Source: Cheilinus undulatus (Eukaryota > Chordata > Actinopteri > Labriformes > Labridae). Taken from it: a stretch of 64,000 nucleotides of DNA. The notes beneath the pieces are model-generated. The model was not told the origin of the DNA. It did no database searches and worked only from the letters and a program-made list of their open reading frames with translations. Of this stretch, positions 1 through 10,670 are shown one piece after another (position 1 is the first letter of the stretch; each line of letters begins with the position of its first letter). The position numbers and the translations under genes were made by a program. The DNA lies in contig NC_054868.1 of NCBI RefSeq assembly GCF_018320785.1, positions 43,655,874 through 43,719,873 of the forward strand, read 5' to 3'.

Positions 1-449
1 TTGCACAGATGGTCTCATTGATATTTTTAGTTTTTCCTGTTAAATTCATGCAAAGGACACATTCAGCTGGTTTCTTTAGTCAATAATGATATGAAGAATG
101 TCTGTGGCAGATTCAAGTTGAATTCTGTGCAAAAACATATGGAATAACACTAACACAGAAAAGAGAAGGAACTTTTCAGATGAGCCAAAATTTTTCCACA
201 TGTACTAGGGTGGAAAAATAATTTTATCTAAGCTGAAGGGAGAGAAGAGTTATAACGGAAGTGACAGCCAGGTCATCACTGCAGGGAGCAGACAGCCAAG
301 TTGTAGCAGAGCACAGCAGCAGGTAAGGTCTGAAAATACAGTGGAAAGATAACGTTAGGATGCAGCTTCTTTATTCAGGGCACAAAAAATCCATGATATT
401 TCAAACATGTTTTTAAAAGCTGATATCATTTCACTCTTGTCCTGCACAG
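1..449 (+). other. tmem131l: 3' part of the last intron of tmem131l
   Basis: This stretch has no open frame and ends in an acceptor (cctgcacag at 441-449) directly before the terminal coding exon. Its first 150 bases recur, diverged, near 17790-17935, 33820-33950, 37910-38050 and 53490-53620. The tmem131l intron was therefore copied with the array units that lie downstream. The intron assignment is inferred from the acceptor and the exon that follows; the rest of the gene is outside the window. Confidence 0.75.
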
Positions 450-761
450 CCATACTTCTCTGGGACCAGAAGCCTCTCCCCTATGTCCAGTCTGTTTGGA
501 TCCATCTGGACACCTCAGAGCGAGCCCTACCAGAGCCACCACTTCCAACCTGAGCGATCTGCCCCCATCTCCCCTGTCTCCCCCATAACACCCCCTCACT
601 CTCCCTTCAGCCGGGAGCCTGAGGGGAGGTATGCTCCCATCCAGTACTCCAGCTTCAACCCATTCGGCCCGCACATGAACCTGGACATATGGAACTCCTC
701 ATCCAACCGCAGCTCCAACTCACAGCTCTCCAACGACTCCGGCTACTGCGGTGATGTTTAA
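450..761 (+). CDS. tmem131l: tmem131l, terminal coding exon (partial gene)
   Basis: After the acceptor at 448-449 an open frame starts in phase 0 (Pro-Tyr-Phe-Ser-Gly) and runs 103 codons to a TAA at 759-761. Its features match the known C terminus of the TMEM131/TMEM131L family: an early LFGSIW motif followed by PQS, then near the end MNLDIW, a Ser/Asn-rich stretch and a final Ser-Gly-Tyr-Cys-Gly-Asp-Val (human ends Ser-Tyr-Cys-Gly-Asn-Val). TMEM131-family proteins are large membrane proteins linked to collagen secretion and, for TMEM131L, Wnt signalling; this exon is the cytosolic tail. The ATG at 483 is internal, not a start. Upstream exons are outside the window. The gene sits just before the TLR2 array in the same orientation, as in human chromosome 4. 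Broken copies of this exon lie at 18514-18592 and 38488-38620. Confidence 0.88.
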   Translation, partial: PYFSGTRSLSPMSSLFGSIWTPQSEPYQSHHFQPERSAPISPVSPITPPHSPFSREPEGRYAPIQYSSFNPFGPHMNLDIWNSSSNRSSNSQLSNDSGYCGDV

Positions 762-1020
762 AAGGAAAAAGGAAAACGGCAAACGTTAATAAGTGCAAAC
801 ATATAAAAACATTGATATGTAAAAGAAAGGAAATAAAAATGAATGTTCTTTTATCATTAATGGGGGAAATGTGAATATTCCTTTTCTTTTATGTTCCCAT
901 TTTCAAATGTTAAATGTTGTGAAAGGTTAAGCATTTGTTGTATATTTTTCTAGATGTTTTGCAGTTTTGATCATAGAAAATAAAAAAAAGGTTTTGTACT
1001 TGAAGTAATTCCTTCTTTAA
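762..1020 (+). other. tmem131l: tmem131l 3' UTR with poly(A) signals
   Basis: AT-rich sequence after the stop carries AATAAA at 832-837 and again at 979-984. Either could end the transcript. The first part of this UTR is also present after the broken exon copy at 38620-38730. From 1021 to about 1860 I see only non-coding sequence without a recognisable element. Confidence 0.6.
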
Positions 1021-1864
1021 ATATGCAACATAGAATTTAATTAATGCCATCCTCTGTTCTTGCAACTCCCTGCCTCTCTTTCTTTCTTTGTGTCCTTCTC
1101 TCCCTGACTATCTCAGTGGCCAGCCCCTTTGGTCTGCTCTTTTTTAGTAAAAAGACTGGCCAAAGCCTGGCACACACTACAAGATAACTGCCAATTTCTT
1201 ACCTGATCCCTCATGACCAAAGTCAGCAGAGACCCTATTATCAAATGGTTCCAAAGATTATCTTTCCTTTTGTTGTAGTGTGTAGTGAAGTGGCATTTCC
1301 CTCTCGACCTGCTCAAAAAACAATCGGACAATCGCTGCTCCAACTTCAGATTGTTATGTTAAATGTTCAATTTTACAGCCAGAAATCTTGTGTGTGGTGA
1401 GAGCTGAGGAAAGCTGAGTAGGCATGAGCAAAATTGTTGTGTGGAACCGAGCAGGAGCCAGTCAGGGAGCAAGCTGACTGAAGGAGGAAACACAGCAAAC
1501 ACAGCCTTGGCAATGGTAGTAAAATAAAGCATGACGTTAGACACATTTAAAATGGAGGAGCAATTATCTGATTTGTGGTAACAACACAAGTGTTGATACA
1601 ACCTGTCCTGTAAAATGCATCACAATCAAATTAAGAAGAGCCTGTCTGAAATTGCTATTGCAATGAATGTAGACGGTGATGATAGATCACTACATTTATT
1701 TTTGAGAGTCAAGACTGGTTGTTGGTGAATGAGTAAGTGATGCGCTCTGTTTGTCTTGTACACCACACCCTACAAACACAAAACCATTAAATCTGTCATT
1801 AGATGTCTACATGTGGGGTCTCTCACATTACAACAAAAAAATCTTTGAGTGCGTGCCAGGTTTA

Positions 1865-2500
1865 ACCCATCAGGGGTGAGCTCTTGCCTCAACAGGCCTC
1901 TCACTCATGCTCCTTCCTGTTGTCTTTCTCAATGTGCCTCTCCCCTCTTCTGTCCTCTTCTTCATACAGTTAGGTAGGTAGAGGGAGTTGGGGCATATAG
2001 CCTTATCTGGCAGGCGTGAGCAATAGTCCTAACAGGCTTTTTCATCCCTGCTCTACCTTCCCTGTTCACTTTCTCAATGTGCTTCTCCTCCTTTCAGTCC
2101 TCTCCTACTTCATGAAAATGGGGGAGTGGTGGTAGTTAGAGCATGCAGCCTTATCTGGCTGGGGTGAACTGTAGCCCTAAAAGGCTCTCACCCTTGCTCA
2201 GCCTTCCTTGTTTACTTTCTCAAAGTGATTCCTCCCCTCTTGCCTGTCTTCCCTCATGAAATTGGGGAGTAGTGGGAGTTGGGGCATACAGCCTTATCGG
2301 GCAGGGGTGAGCAATAGCCCTAACAAGCTTCACACCTGTGCTCTACCTGTTCCAGTTTGTTCCTGAATATACTTCTCCCTTCTTCTTACCTCTCTTCCTT
2401 CATGAAAATGAGGAAGTTGTGGGAGTTAGAGCATGCGGCCTTATCTGACGGGGGTGAATGCTGGCCCAAACAGGCTACTACCCATGCTATTTTTTCTGTT
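1865..2500. repeat. satellite, about 146-bp monomers
   Basis: Four to five imperfect monomers follow one another. The landmark gcatgcagccttatctgg or a close variant recurs at about 1991, 2141, 2282 and 2431, giving spacings of 141-150 bases. Monomers share a 'tcatgaaaatgggggagtag' block and a 'ctcaatgtgcttctcc' block. The same satellite, in more copies, lies at 38900-40000 before gene 4, so it belongs to the type A duplication unit. The region 2500-3240 shows nothing recognisable. Confidence 0.75.
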
Positions 2501-3244
2501 TTCTTTTTCAGTCTTCTTTTTATTCCCATTTACTATCTACTTTGATGAATAGTTGTTTGTCAGTCTTTCTTTTATACAAGAACACAGTCGCATAAAGAAG
2601 TTCTGCGGTCATTATCTTGGGTAATGAGGGGAGAGAACTGTCAGTTCTTGAGCATTACTTGACAAAACATAGGTGAAGGTGAACCCCTGTTAATGTGTGG
2701 GGTCTATAGTTGTCCATCTTGTTTCGTGGTTTGGTTGTGTGTTCATTGGTGGCCATGTTGTAGGATAAATTGTTTTGTTCTTGTCACTACACAGAGACTG
2801 TTGAAGGCATTGGTATGGTGGCCACTAAGGGCCATATAGTGCGCATGTAATTTATCTGTACAGCAAAAGCATAGGGATGAATGCATGTGTGGTGTTTATT
2901 TGGGGGAAGTTCCTTACTCGGTACTGATCCATTTAAGGTACAAGTATCTTGTGTTTATTTTAACATAAACACCAATTTATATTGAACTCATTGAAATTTC
3001 CACCACATAAGAGCAGAACTGGCTGGCTGAACTAATGCTTGGACGAAGGAGGAGAGGCTACTTTGATTTTTCCTGCTACAATGTAAACTTTAAAAATTCA
3101 AAATCTTGACATAAACCATGAGCATTTTAATACCTGTCTAGAGAAACACTGCTGACATTTGACTACACACAAATTAGTTTTTTCTTTCTCTGTCCATACA
3201 AGTTCTGTAAAGTAAAAAAACATTCCACTTATCCAAGGTCAGGT

Positions 3245-3640
3245 TGTGGGGGCAGTAGCCTTAGAAGGGAAGCCCAGACTTCCCTCTCCCCGGCCACTTC
3301 GTCCAGCTCTTCTTGGGGGATCCCAAGGCATTCCCATAGTTGCTCCAGCATGTCCTGGGTCTTCCTCGGGGCCTCCTCCCAGTGGGACCTGCCCGGAACA
3401 CCTCACCAGGGAGGCTTTCAGGAGGCATGTGGCCAGATGCCTGAGCCACCTCATCTGGCTCCTCTCAACGCGGAGGAGCAGCGGCTCTACTCAGAGTCCT
3501 TCCCGGATGGCCAAGCTTTAACCCCATCTCTAAGGGAGAGCCCAGACACCCTGCGGAGGAAACTCATTCCAGCCGCCTGTATCCGCGATCTCATTCTTTC
3601 GGTCACCACCCACAGCTTGTGACCATAGGTGAGGGGTAGG
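3245..3640 (-). mobile_element. LINE fragment, C-terminal end of reverse transcriptase ORF
   Basis: Read on the minus strand, pieces match the end of a fish LINE ORF2: a 'YGHKLWVVTERMRSRIQAAG' type block, then the 'RPRGRPRTCW' motif, then 'PEELDEVAGEREVWASLLRLLPP'-like residues. The frame is interrupted by several stops and shifts, so it is a dead fragment. GC content is much higher than in the surroundings, as expected for an inserted element. The clade was not determined. Confidence 0.7.
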
Positions 3641-3691
3641 AACGTAGATGAAAAAAAATCCACAGCATAATTTGAACAGCAGAATCAAATA

Positions 3692-5136
3692 CACTGTCCA
3701 TATAAAAGTATTCACCCCCTTAGATTTTTTTCCCTGGTTTTATAAATCAGTCATGGTCAATACAATTTGGCTTGTTTGACAACAGAAAAAAGACAAAAAA
3801 AACCCACCCCCTTAATCTCAAAGTGAAACTGTAATTCCAATTGAATAAAAGATGTAAGGTAAAATAAGTGACTACTTTAATATTTATTCCATGAAAAGTG
3901 ACTGACACAGGTGTCTTTATTCTACAATTACTTGAGACACATTCACTACACTCAGGTGATCCCTATTTCACTAACTCTAACACTAAAAACACCCGTGTCT
4001 GGAAGGTTCAGTCACCGGTTAGTATTCCTAGCTACCATTACACCATGAGGAAAAAGAACACTCCAAGTAACTCAAGAAATGGAAGGGATATTGTATATGT
4101 GGAAAATTGCTTAGATCAGGCCGTCCTCACAAAAAGAGTGACTGTGAAAAAAAGACAAGTGAGAGAGGACACCAAGACACCTATGACTACTCTGAAGGAG
4201 TTACAAGCTTCAGCAGCTAAGATGAGAGAATCTCTGCATACAACCATTGCCAGGGTCCTTCACCAGTCAAAGCTTTATGGGAGAGATACAAAGAAAAAGC
4301 CACTGTTGAAGAAAACTCGGATTAAATCTGGACTAGAATTCACCAAAAGGCATGTGGGAGATTCCATGGTCGAGTGGAAGGAAGTTCTTTGGTATGATGA
4401 GAACAAATTGGTGCATTTTGGCAATCAGACAAGACGCTATGTTTGGTAGATATCAAACACTGCCCATCACAATGAACACACTGCCCCCATTGTGAAGCAT
4501 GGTGGTGGCAGCATCATGCTGTGGGGATGCTTCTCGGCAGCTCCCCCTGGAAGGCTTGTGAAGGTAGAGGGAAGTGATGTGTCAAAAATGTAGTATAATC
4601 CTGGACGACAATCTTATTCAATCTGCAAGAGAACTACAGCTTGGAAGATTTATTTTCCAGCACGACAATGACCTGGAGTATATAGGGAAAGCTGCACAGA
4701 AATGGTTCTAGACAACAAGGAGAATGTTCTGAAGTGGCCATGTCAAAGCCCAGACCACAATCCAATAGAGAATTTGTGGCTGGACTAGATAAGGACTGTT
4801 TCCACACGATTCCTATAGCAACCTAACAAAGAGTGGAGTAACACAGCAGTGTCTACAGGTGCAAGCCTGATTGAGTCCTATCCACACAGACACTGCTGTG
4901 ATTGCAGCCAAAGGTGCATCTACTAAATAATGACTTGAGGGAGCTGAATATTTATGCAGTCACTTAGTTCATATTACAAAATTTTATTGAATTATAATTT
5001 TGATATCTGTTTTCACTTAGACACTAAAGAGAGTGTTTTTTTGTCAATAAAGCCAAATTAAATTGACCATGATTGATTTACAAAATCAATGAAAGGGTTA
5101 AGTATCCAAGGGGGTGTATACTTTTTAAAGGCACTG
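3692..5136 (+). mobile_element. Tc1-like DNA transposon, near full length, decayed
   Basis: Terminal inverted repeats are visible: CACTGTCC...AAAAGTATTCACCCCCTT on the left and its imperfect complement on the right, each flanked by a TA target (3690-3691 and 5137-5138). The open frame 3898-4449 covers the N-terminal and middle part of a Tc1 transposase (KELQAS, LHQSKLYGR, then VLWYDENKLVHFG, the DDE catalytic block with the first Asp) and stops after RRYVW. Further matches follow downstream in broken frames: [16 protein letters not shown] and SPDHNPIENLW. The right end sits about 250 bases before the 5' exon of gene 1. Remnants at the same relative place precede genes 2 and 4, so the insertion predates the split of those units. 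Confidence 0.85.
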
Positions 5137-5384
5137 TATTTTGCTGATTCAAACCTTTTATTTCCATCATAGGGACTAAAATAGAAAAGGCATTACTCTG
5201 TTGATGGTAAATGCTTAAGAGATTTCCTGATTTTGGTTCCATCTGCATCCTACAGAACTGGATGAAACAAAAAAAAAAACAACTAATAATTGCGCAACTG
5301 TTGTTTGGGGTAATCCCAGAGCTCCTCCTCTCATTTTTATTTTTAACAGTCAACTTCTTAATGCTTAATAAGCAAGTAATTTAA

Positions 5385-5497
5385 ATGGAAGAGACGGTTC
5401 CTAAATATATATGCATCACTTCCTCAATCTTTGTCGTGCTACAACTGCCACAGACGGACACACGAGAGTTTACCTTGAAGACACAAGATTCAATAAG
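5385..5497 (+). other. tlr2: non-coding 5' exon of TLR2 gene 1 (start approximate)
   Basis: The end is set by a conserved block, gaagacacaagattcaataag, followed by the donor gtatgg at 5498. The same block and donor occur once before each of the six genes (ends at 5497, 19475, 27503, 40844, 47745, 54334). The 3' partner is the acceptor at 10660-10661, nine bases before the ATG. An AT-rich tract, taaatatatatgc, near 5401-5413 could be a TATA-like element, so transcription may start about 30 bases later. The exon start is a guess; the donor is solid. Confidence 0.7.
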
Positions 5498-6859
5498 GTA
5501 TGGTTTTTTGTTTTTTTTTTTTGTTTTTTTTTGGTATTTATTTTTTTCATTGTTATTTAGTCCCTTCTCATACTTAATATAGCGTGAAGCTAGCTGCTTT
5601 TAGAATAATAGGCTGATTATTTCAACTTCGATTTTAATGGTTAATTATGCTTACATGCTGGTGTTCAACATATCTGACATTTTAGGAACAGAAAATTATA
5701 TTAGAGATTTGGTGACACTTTTTGCTCAAGACACTATAATCATATCCATGCAAAATAGCCTCTAACATGTGCTACAGGTTCTTAACTCAGTAGGATTGAT
5801 TTCAGTATCTGCAGATATTAGTTTTAAAAGGTAATTGTCAGTATGGGCAGATATGAACATTTCTGCTGCTATTTTCAACCAGTGCATTTGCTGTAAATAA
5901 CCATTGTGTGTACGAATAAGTTTGTTGAGTTTTAATCTGGACCTGCCTGCAGACCTTCATCAGCTCTTTAGGTTTAGGTTTAGGTTAGTTTAAGGTCTGA
6001 CCTGCATTTATATATATATATATAAGTATTGACCTGGGTCATTTTATAAATGTCTGCATAATTTATGTTGACACAAATACAATATTGAGCACCCATAATC
6101 CAAAAGTCTTGTACAGCAATGTGTGGTTTTATAAATATACACACTAAGAATTACCCCAAAACACACCAGAGTGCTACAGCACACTAAATACAACTGAGAT
6201 GAATAGATGGATGGATTGATGATCAGATGTGTTTTTGTGAAAAAGTCAACTTTGCTCTGTTTTTCTGGATTTGTTATTTGTCTGGTAACCCAAAAATCCT
6301 AGCTGAGACTGAAGCTCCCACCTCCATTTAGTTGCTGCTTGTACTAACCAGGCTCACCTTCCAACACCTGTTTAGAGTATTCACTAATGTCAATCCATTT
6401 CTACACTGTCGATTATGTTCAGGGTCGAGGAAGGCTGGAGCCAATCCCTGCTATTATTGGTTGGAGAGCAGGGTACAGCTTAGACTGGTTGTTAGTCAAT
6501 CACAGAACTGACATAGAGAGACAAACACGCAGCCACGCTTAAACTCAAGGTGGATTTAGAATCACCAGTTAACCTAAAACATATCAACATGTACAGTGGC
6601 TTTAAAATGTTTTTACCCTCTTGGATGTTTACCCTTTGATTTTATAGATGAATTATGGTCAATATAATTTGGCTTCTTTTCAAAAGAAGCAAAAGACCTA
6701 TTTAATGCCAAAATGAATAAAGATTTCTATGAAGTAATGCCAATTGAATAAAACTATGTAATGTAAAATAAGTGACTGCATGAATATTCACCCCCCACCA
6801 AGTCATTATTTAGTAGATGCCCCTCTGGCAGCAATTTGTCTGTGTGTATAGGGCTCAAT

Positions 6860-6931
6860 TAGGGATGCACCGATCCACTTTTTTTCAGTTCTGATCCGAT
6901 TCCGATAAATATGTGCCGATACGGATACTGA

Positions 6932-6982
<51 letters not shown>

Positions 6983-7855
6983 TTTCTTTTTTTTACAATT
7001 ATTGTTGTTGGTATAATGTGTGAGGATACATGAGGCTGTAGTAAACCACCCAGCTCCTCTTATTAAAAAGCAAAAAAAAAAAAAAAAAAAAAAAGTAAAT
7101 AAAAGAAAAATGAATTGAATTTAAATGTATTCCAAACAAATTTATTTGAACTGCTAAAAAATATCATTGTTTCATTATCCAAACATTATCCAAAAAAACA
7201 ATTGAGTATAAGTTATAAATCCCCGTCTATAATGCTCTTTAATGAACCTCCCGCCACTAGAGACCACCGTAGCATCAGTTAATGGCCGCAGCCTTCCTCT
7301 CTGACCCTTCACAGGATGTAAACAATAAGAAGGACGGCGGTGGCTTACGGCTAACCTGTTAGCGTATAGTAGGAAGACCGGGGTATGACAGTTTTCCAAA
7401 GTAGTAAATGGAAATAAAGTGGTATGTGGGCTGTCAAGGGTTAAGCTCATGTATGACTACTTACCCGAAGTGAAAAGAGGCCAAATATCAAAGCACAATA
7501 TTAATCTGCAAAAAGGAACGAAGGCGGGCAGCACTAGCTTTCAATACTAGCGCTGCCCGTTATCAGGCTAACGTCACATCCACTCTTTTTGTGTTCTTTC
7601 GTCTTTAGACTAGTTTTGACTATTCTAAATATAGATTTACGTTTAATCTACTAGGTAATTATACCGCTAAGAACATCCCCAACTGATACTAGTTCAGTTA
7701 CACACAGACTGTCTCGTGTTAGACTGCAGTGCGTTCATGGTCTACCGGAAACTGTAGGATGATTTGGATCAGCGCCGTCAGGCAGATACCCGATCTATTA
7801 ATTATGTTCATATCAGACCTGATACCAATATTGAATCGGATCAGTCCCATCCTTA
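6860..7855. mobile_element. hAT-type non-autonomous element, 996 bp
   Basis: The 8-base target duplication GGCTCAAT flanks it perfectly (6852-6859 and 7856-7863). Terminal inverted repeats are TAGGGATGCACCGATC on the left and the complement of TAAGGATGGGACTGATC on the right. Inside is a (TA)n tract at about 6937-6974, an A-tract and a small palindrome (gggcagcactagc / gctagc-like, 7529-7560). No transposase frame is present. It interrupts the older Tc1 remnant in the intron of gene 1. Confidence 0.88.
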
Positions 7856-8911
7856 GGCTCAATCAGGCTTGTGCGACTAGAAACTGCAATTTTACTTCAT
7901 TCTTAGTTGCAAAACTCAAACTCTGTCAGGTCGCACATGGATTGGGTGTGAACATCCCTTTTTTAGTCCAGCCACACCAGAGATGGGGACTCAAGTCTGG
8001 GACTTGGACTCTCTGTGTCACCCTCGTGAGCCATAGATGTACGCAATGTTAAAATATTTGGTTAATAATTCCCTTAATATCATATGTTTGTGGGGAACAA
8101 ATTACTGTTAGAATCTCTGCTTTGTCGCTTATTGATAATGAACGGACATAAAAGACAATAGGAAGATTAAAACTGTAAATACGGTTCATGGAGGCAGCGA
8201 GAAACAGAGACCGATATATACGAGGCTGATAAATGAGTAACTAAGGAGCTCAGGAGATTTCAGCTGAATAAAGTCAAATTTAGCTTGATTTTACCCATAT
8301 AAAAAAATGTACACCATAAATAATGATGGAAGTTTCTTAAGGAGAATGGATAAATAGTATACTCTGTTGAAGATCTGTATGAATGAGAATTAGAAATGCT
8401 GATTGAGTTTTTTTGTTGTTGTTGTTGTTTTTTTTTTTTTTTCAGAATAAACAGTTCATTAACAGTGTTTTTGTGTTAGTATAAAATTACTACCATTAAA
8501 GAAATATATCTGACATATAACAAGAACATTTAATCTCCAGTGTCTCAGTGTCTGTCTCTATCAGTCAAGTGTGACACAGAGATGAGCTTTATTAAGAGGA
8601 GAGCTTAAACTGATCATGTTGATGAGGGAATAAGAGAGAGCATATGTTTCATCTTATAGCAGAGGTACATATGATATATAGAAAATACATTCCAACAACA
8701 GAACTGTGGCTAGTGGAAACACTGAGTGGCTAGTAACCATTAGTCACAGTGGCTGCCTGGTGTGAAAAAAAGTTCATGTCAAGCCCTGTTCATATATAAG
8801 TGTACACATGCACACACCACGGCGAGCCAGCCACAGACAATACCCCACCCTAGTGATGGTGATAACACAGTACAGGATTTAGATTCCTTAGAATGATGCA
8901 GTGGTCTAAGC

Positions 8912-9962
8912 CAGTGGTTCTCAAATGGTGTGCCAAGGCACACTAGTGTGCCTTAAGGCAAGTCTAGGTGTGCTGTGGGAATTTGTACCATATGTTATTA
9001 CTACAACTTTATGGCAAGAACTGTAACCAGGCCTGTCCACAGATCTGGCTGGACCCCTGAAAAGCCCCTGAGAATGGGACATCCCCAGTTGGGATTTATT
9101 AATGATATCAGTGTGTGTGTGTGTGTTAGATCAGTAGTTTTGGTGCTAGCATCCTGGCTAACAGTTACCTCATCTAGAGCTGAAAAGCATGGCAAGCTAT
9201 TATTGGGTTGAAATTTGTGTTAAAGTTATGAATTTGTGCAATTTTTAACCAAGTTAAAAAAAATTCAACCCATTTTTGCCACTTCTTTTGACTGCTTTTT
9301 TGCCACTACTTATTACTACTTTTGACCAATTTTTTGCCACATTTACACCGTTTTTGCTACCTTTTTGCCACTTTTCGCACAATGTTGCTATTGTTTGGCC
9401 ATTTTTTGCCATTTTCTCCCATCACTTTTAACCCCTTTTACCATCTTGTAGTAACTTTAACACTATTTGCCACTTTTCTGCCACTTGTGATCTATTTATG
9501 CCACAGTTTTTGCCACTTTTTGCCCACTTTTGCCTTTGACTGCTTTTTTGCCCACTTTTGCCTTTTTTTCCTATCACTTTTATCCCATTGTTACCACCTT
9601 TTCACACAGTTAATCCTTTTAGGCCAATTTTAACCCATCTTTGCCACAATTTTGACACTTTAAACAAGTTTTGGCCAATTTTTGCCCATTTCTGACTTTG
9701 TTTAGCCACTTTTTGCCCAATTTTGCCATGTTTTGTCATCACTTTTAACCCATTTTTGCCACCTTTTGCCCACTTTTGCCATCTCCATAATCCCCCAGTT
9801 TGCTGGGCCCCAGAAAGCTCTCCCCTTAATCTCCCCTTATAGGCTACCTTGATGGTAACATTATTTAAAAAGTCTGTTTTGTGTCGATTTAAATTTGGTG
9901 TGCCTTGAGATTTTGGCTTAACCTTAGGTGTGCCTTGGGCAAAAAAAGTTTGAAAACCACTG
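8912..9962. mobile_element. hAT-type element nested within another hAT, 1051 bp
   Basis: The target duplication GTCTAAGC is exact at 8904-8911 and 9963-9970. Ends are CAGTGGTTCTCAAA and its near complement TTTGAAAACCACTG. It is non-autonomous and half of it is a degenerate minisatellite (9265-9790). It is the innermost and therefore the youngest of the layered insertions in this intron. Confidence 0.9.
9265..9790. repeat. degenerate minisatellite, unit about ttttTGCCAC
   Basis: The words 'ttttgccac', 'tttttgccat' and 'cacttttgcc' recur dozens of times with irregular spacing. A pyrimidine-rich open frame of 103 codons (9322-9633) arises only from this repeat and is not a gene. Confidence 0.8.
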
Positions 9963-10397
9963 GTCTAAGCAGACTGGACGTCAGAGACAAATCATAGAAC
10001 GCTCATTACAACCATCGGAGACTTGTAACTTGACTTGGACTCGTGACCAAAGACTTGAGACTTGACTTGGACTCGTGACCAAAGACTTGAGACTTGACTT
10101 GGACTTGCAAAAAATGACTTTCGTGCATCTCTGAGCCACACATTCTCTCTTGGATTGAGGTCTGGCTTTGCGAAGACCATGGCCACTCCAGAACATTCAG
10201 TTTGTTGTTTTTTAAACCATTTCACTCCACTCAGGTGATCCCTGTTTCACTAAATGTGAGACCACTAGCACTAACTGGCTGAACCTGTGTTGAAAAATGT
10301 CAGTCAGTTTAAATGGAATAAAGGCTTATTTTACCTTACATATTTTCATTCAATTGACATAACTTTTGTAAAGACCACAGACAGAGCAGACTGTGAG

Positions 10398-10439
<42 letters not shown>

Positions 10440-10516
10440 TACATATGTACTTATTTTTACTTATGGTAATTATGTGTATGTCTCTCCATTTTATATATAT
10501 ATATATATATATATAT
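10398..10516. repeat. (TA)n microsatellites
   Basis: Two TA tracts, 10398-10436 and about 10494-10516, sit 150-260 bases before the coding exon of gene 1, inside its intron. Confidence 0.9.
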
Positions 10517-10670
10517 GTCATATTTGTTGTCCTTTTTGCTCTTGTAGCGTGCCTTTGAATGCTCATGTTATAAATGACTTCTTTTTAACCCTGTTGAGCA
10601 TTTTGTATTTCTTTCTGTAAGAACATTACTCAAATGATCTTGCTTTGTCTTGCTTTTCTAGGAACTCAAG

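Larger units (their letters stand above)
7978..10133. mobile_element. hAT-type element, 2156 bp, with a nested hAT inside
   Basis: The 8-base target duplication AGCCACAC is exact at 7970-7977 and 10134-10141. Ends are CAGAGATGGGGACTC on the left and the complement, ending GCATCTCTG, on the right. Near the right end a 'gacttggactcgtgaccaaa' motif is repeated in tandem (10025-10110). No transposase frame is readable. About half of its length is the separate element at 8912-9962. Confidence 0.87.
6594..10370 (-). mobile_element. older Tc1-like remnant, split by two hAT insertions
   Basis: A Tc1 end (TACAGTGGCTTTAAAATG at 6592) starts a decayed element. The parts are 6594-6859, 7864-7977 and 10142-about 10370, with hAT elements between. 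The pieces match, in the same orientation, the antisense Tc1 remnants in the introns of genes 2 (21585-22440) and 4 (41690-42990), where transposase blocks can still be read. It lies inside the 5' intron of gene 1 and predates the duplication of the type A units. Internal deletions make the right end uncertain. Confidence 0.65.

Noticed and set aside
483-761. A stand-alone 92-residue small protein
   Set aside because: The frame is open upstream to a splice acceptor at 448-449 and its C terminus matches TMEM131L, so the ATG is internal to a larger gene.
1113-1601. Two minus-strand frames of 76 and 80 codons
   Set aside because: No recognisable domain, no splice or promoter context, and no counterpart in the sister units.
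3246-3622. Plus-strand frames of about 90 codons near 3246-3622
   Set aside because: They are shadows of the antisense LINE fragment.
9322-9633. A 103-residue hydrophobic protein
   Set aside because: It is the translation of the ttttTGCCAC minisatellite within a hAT element.
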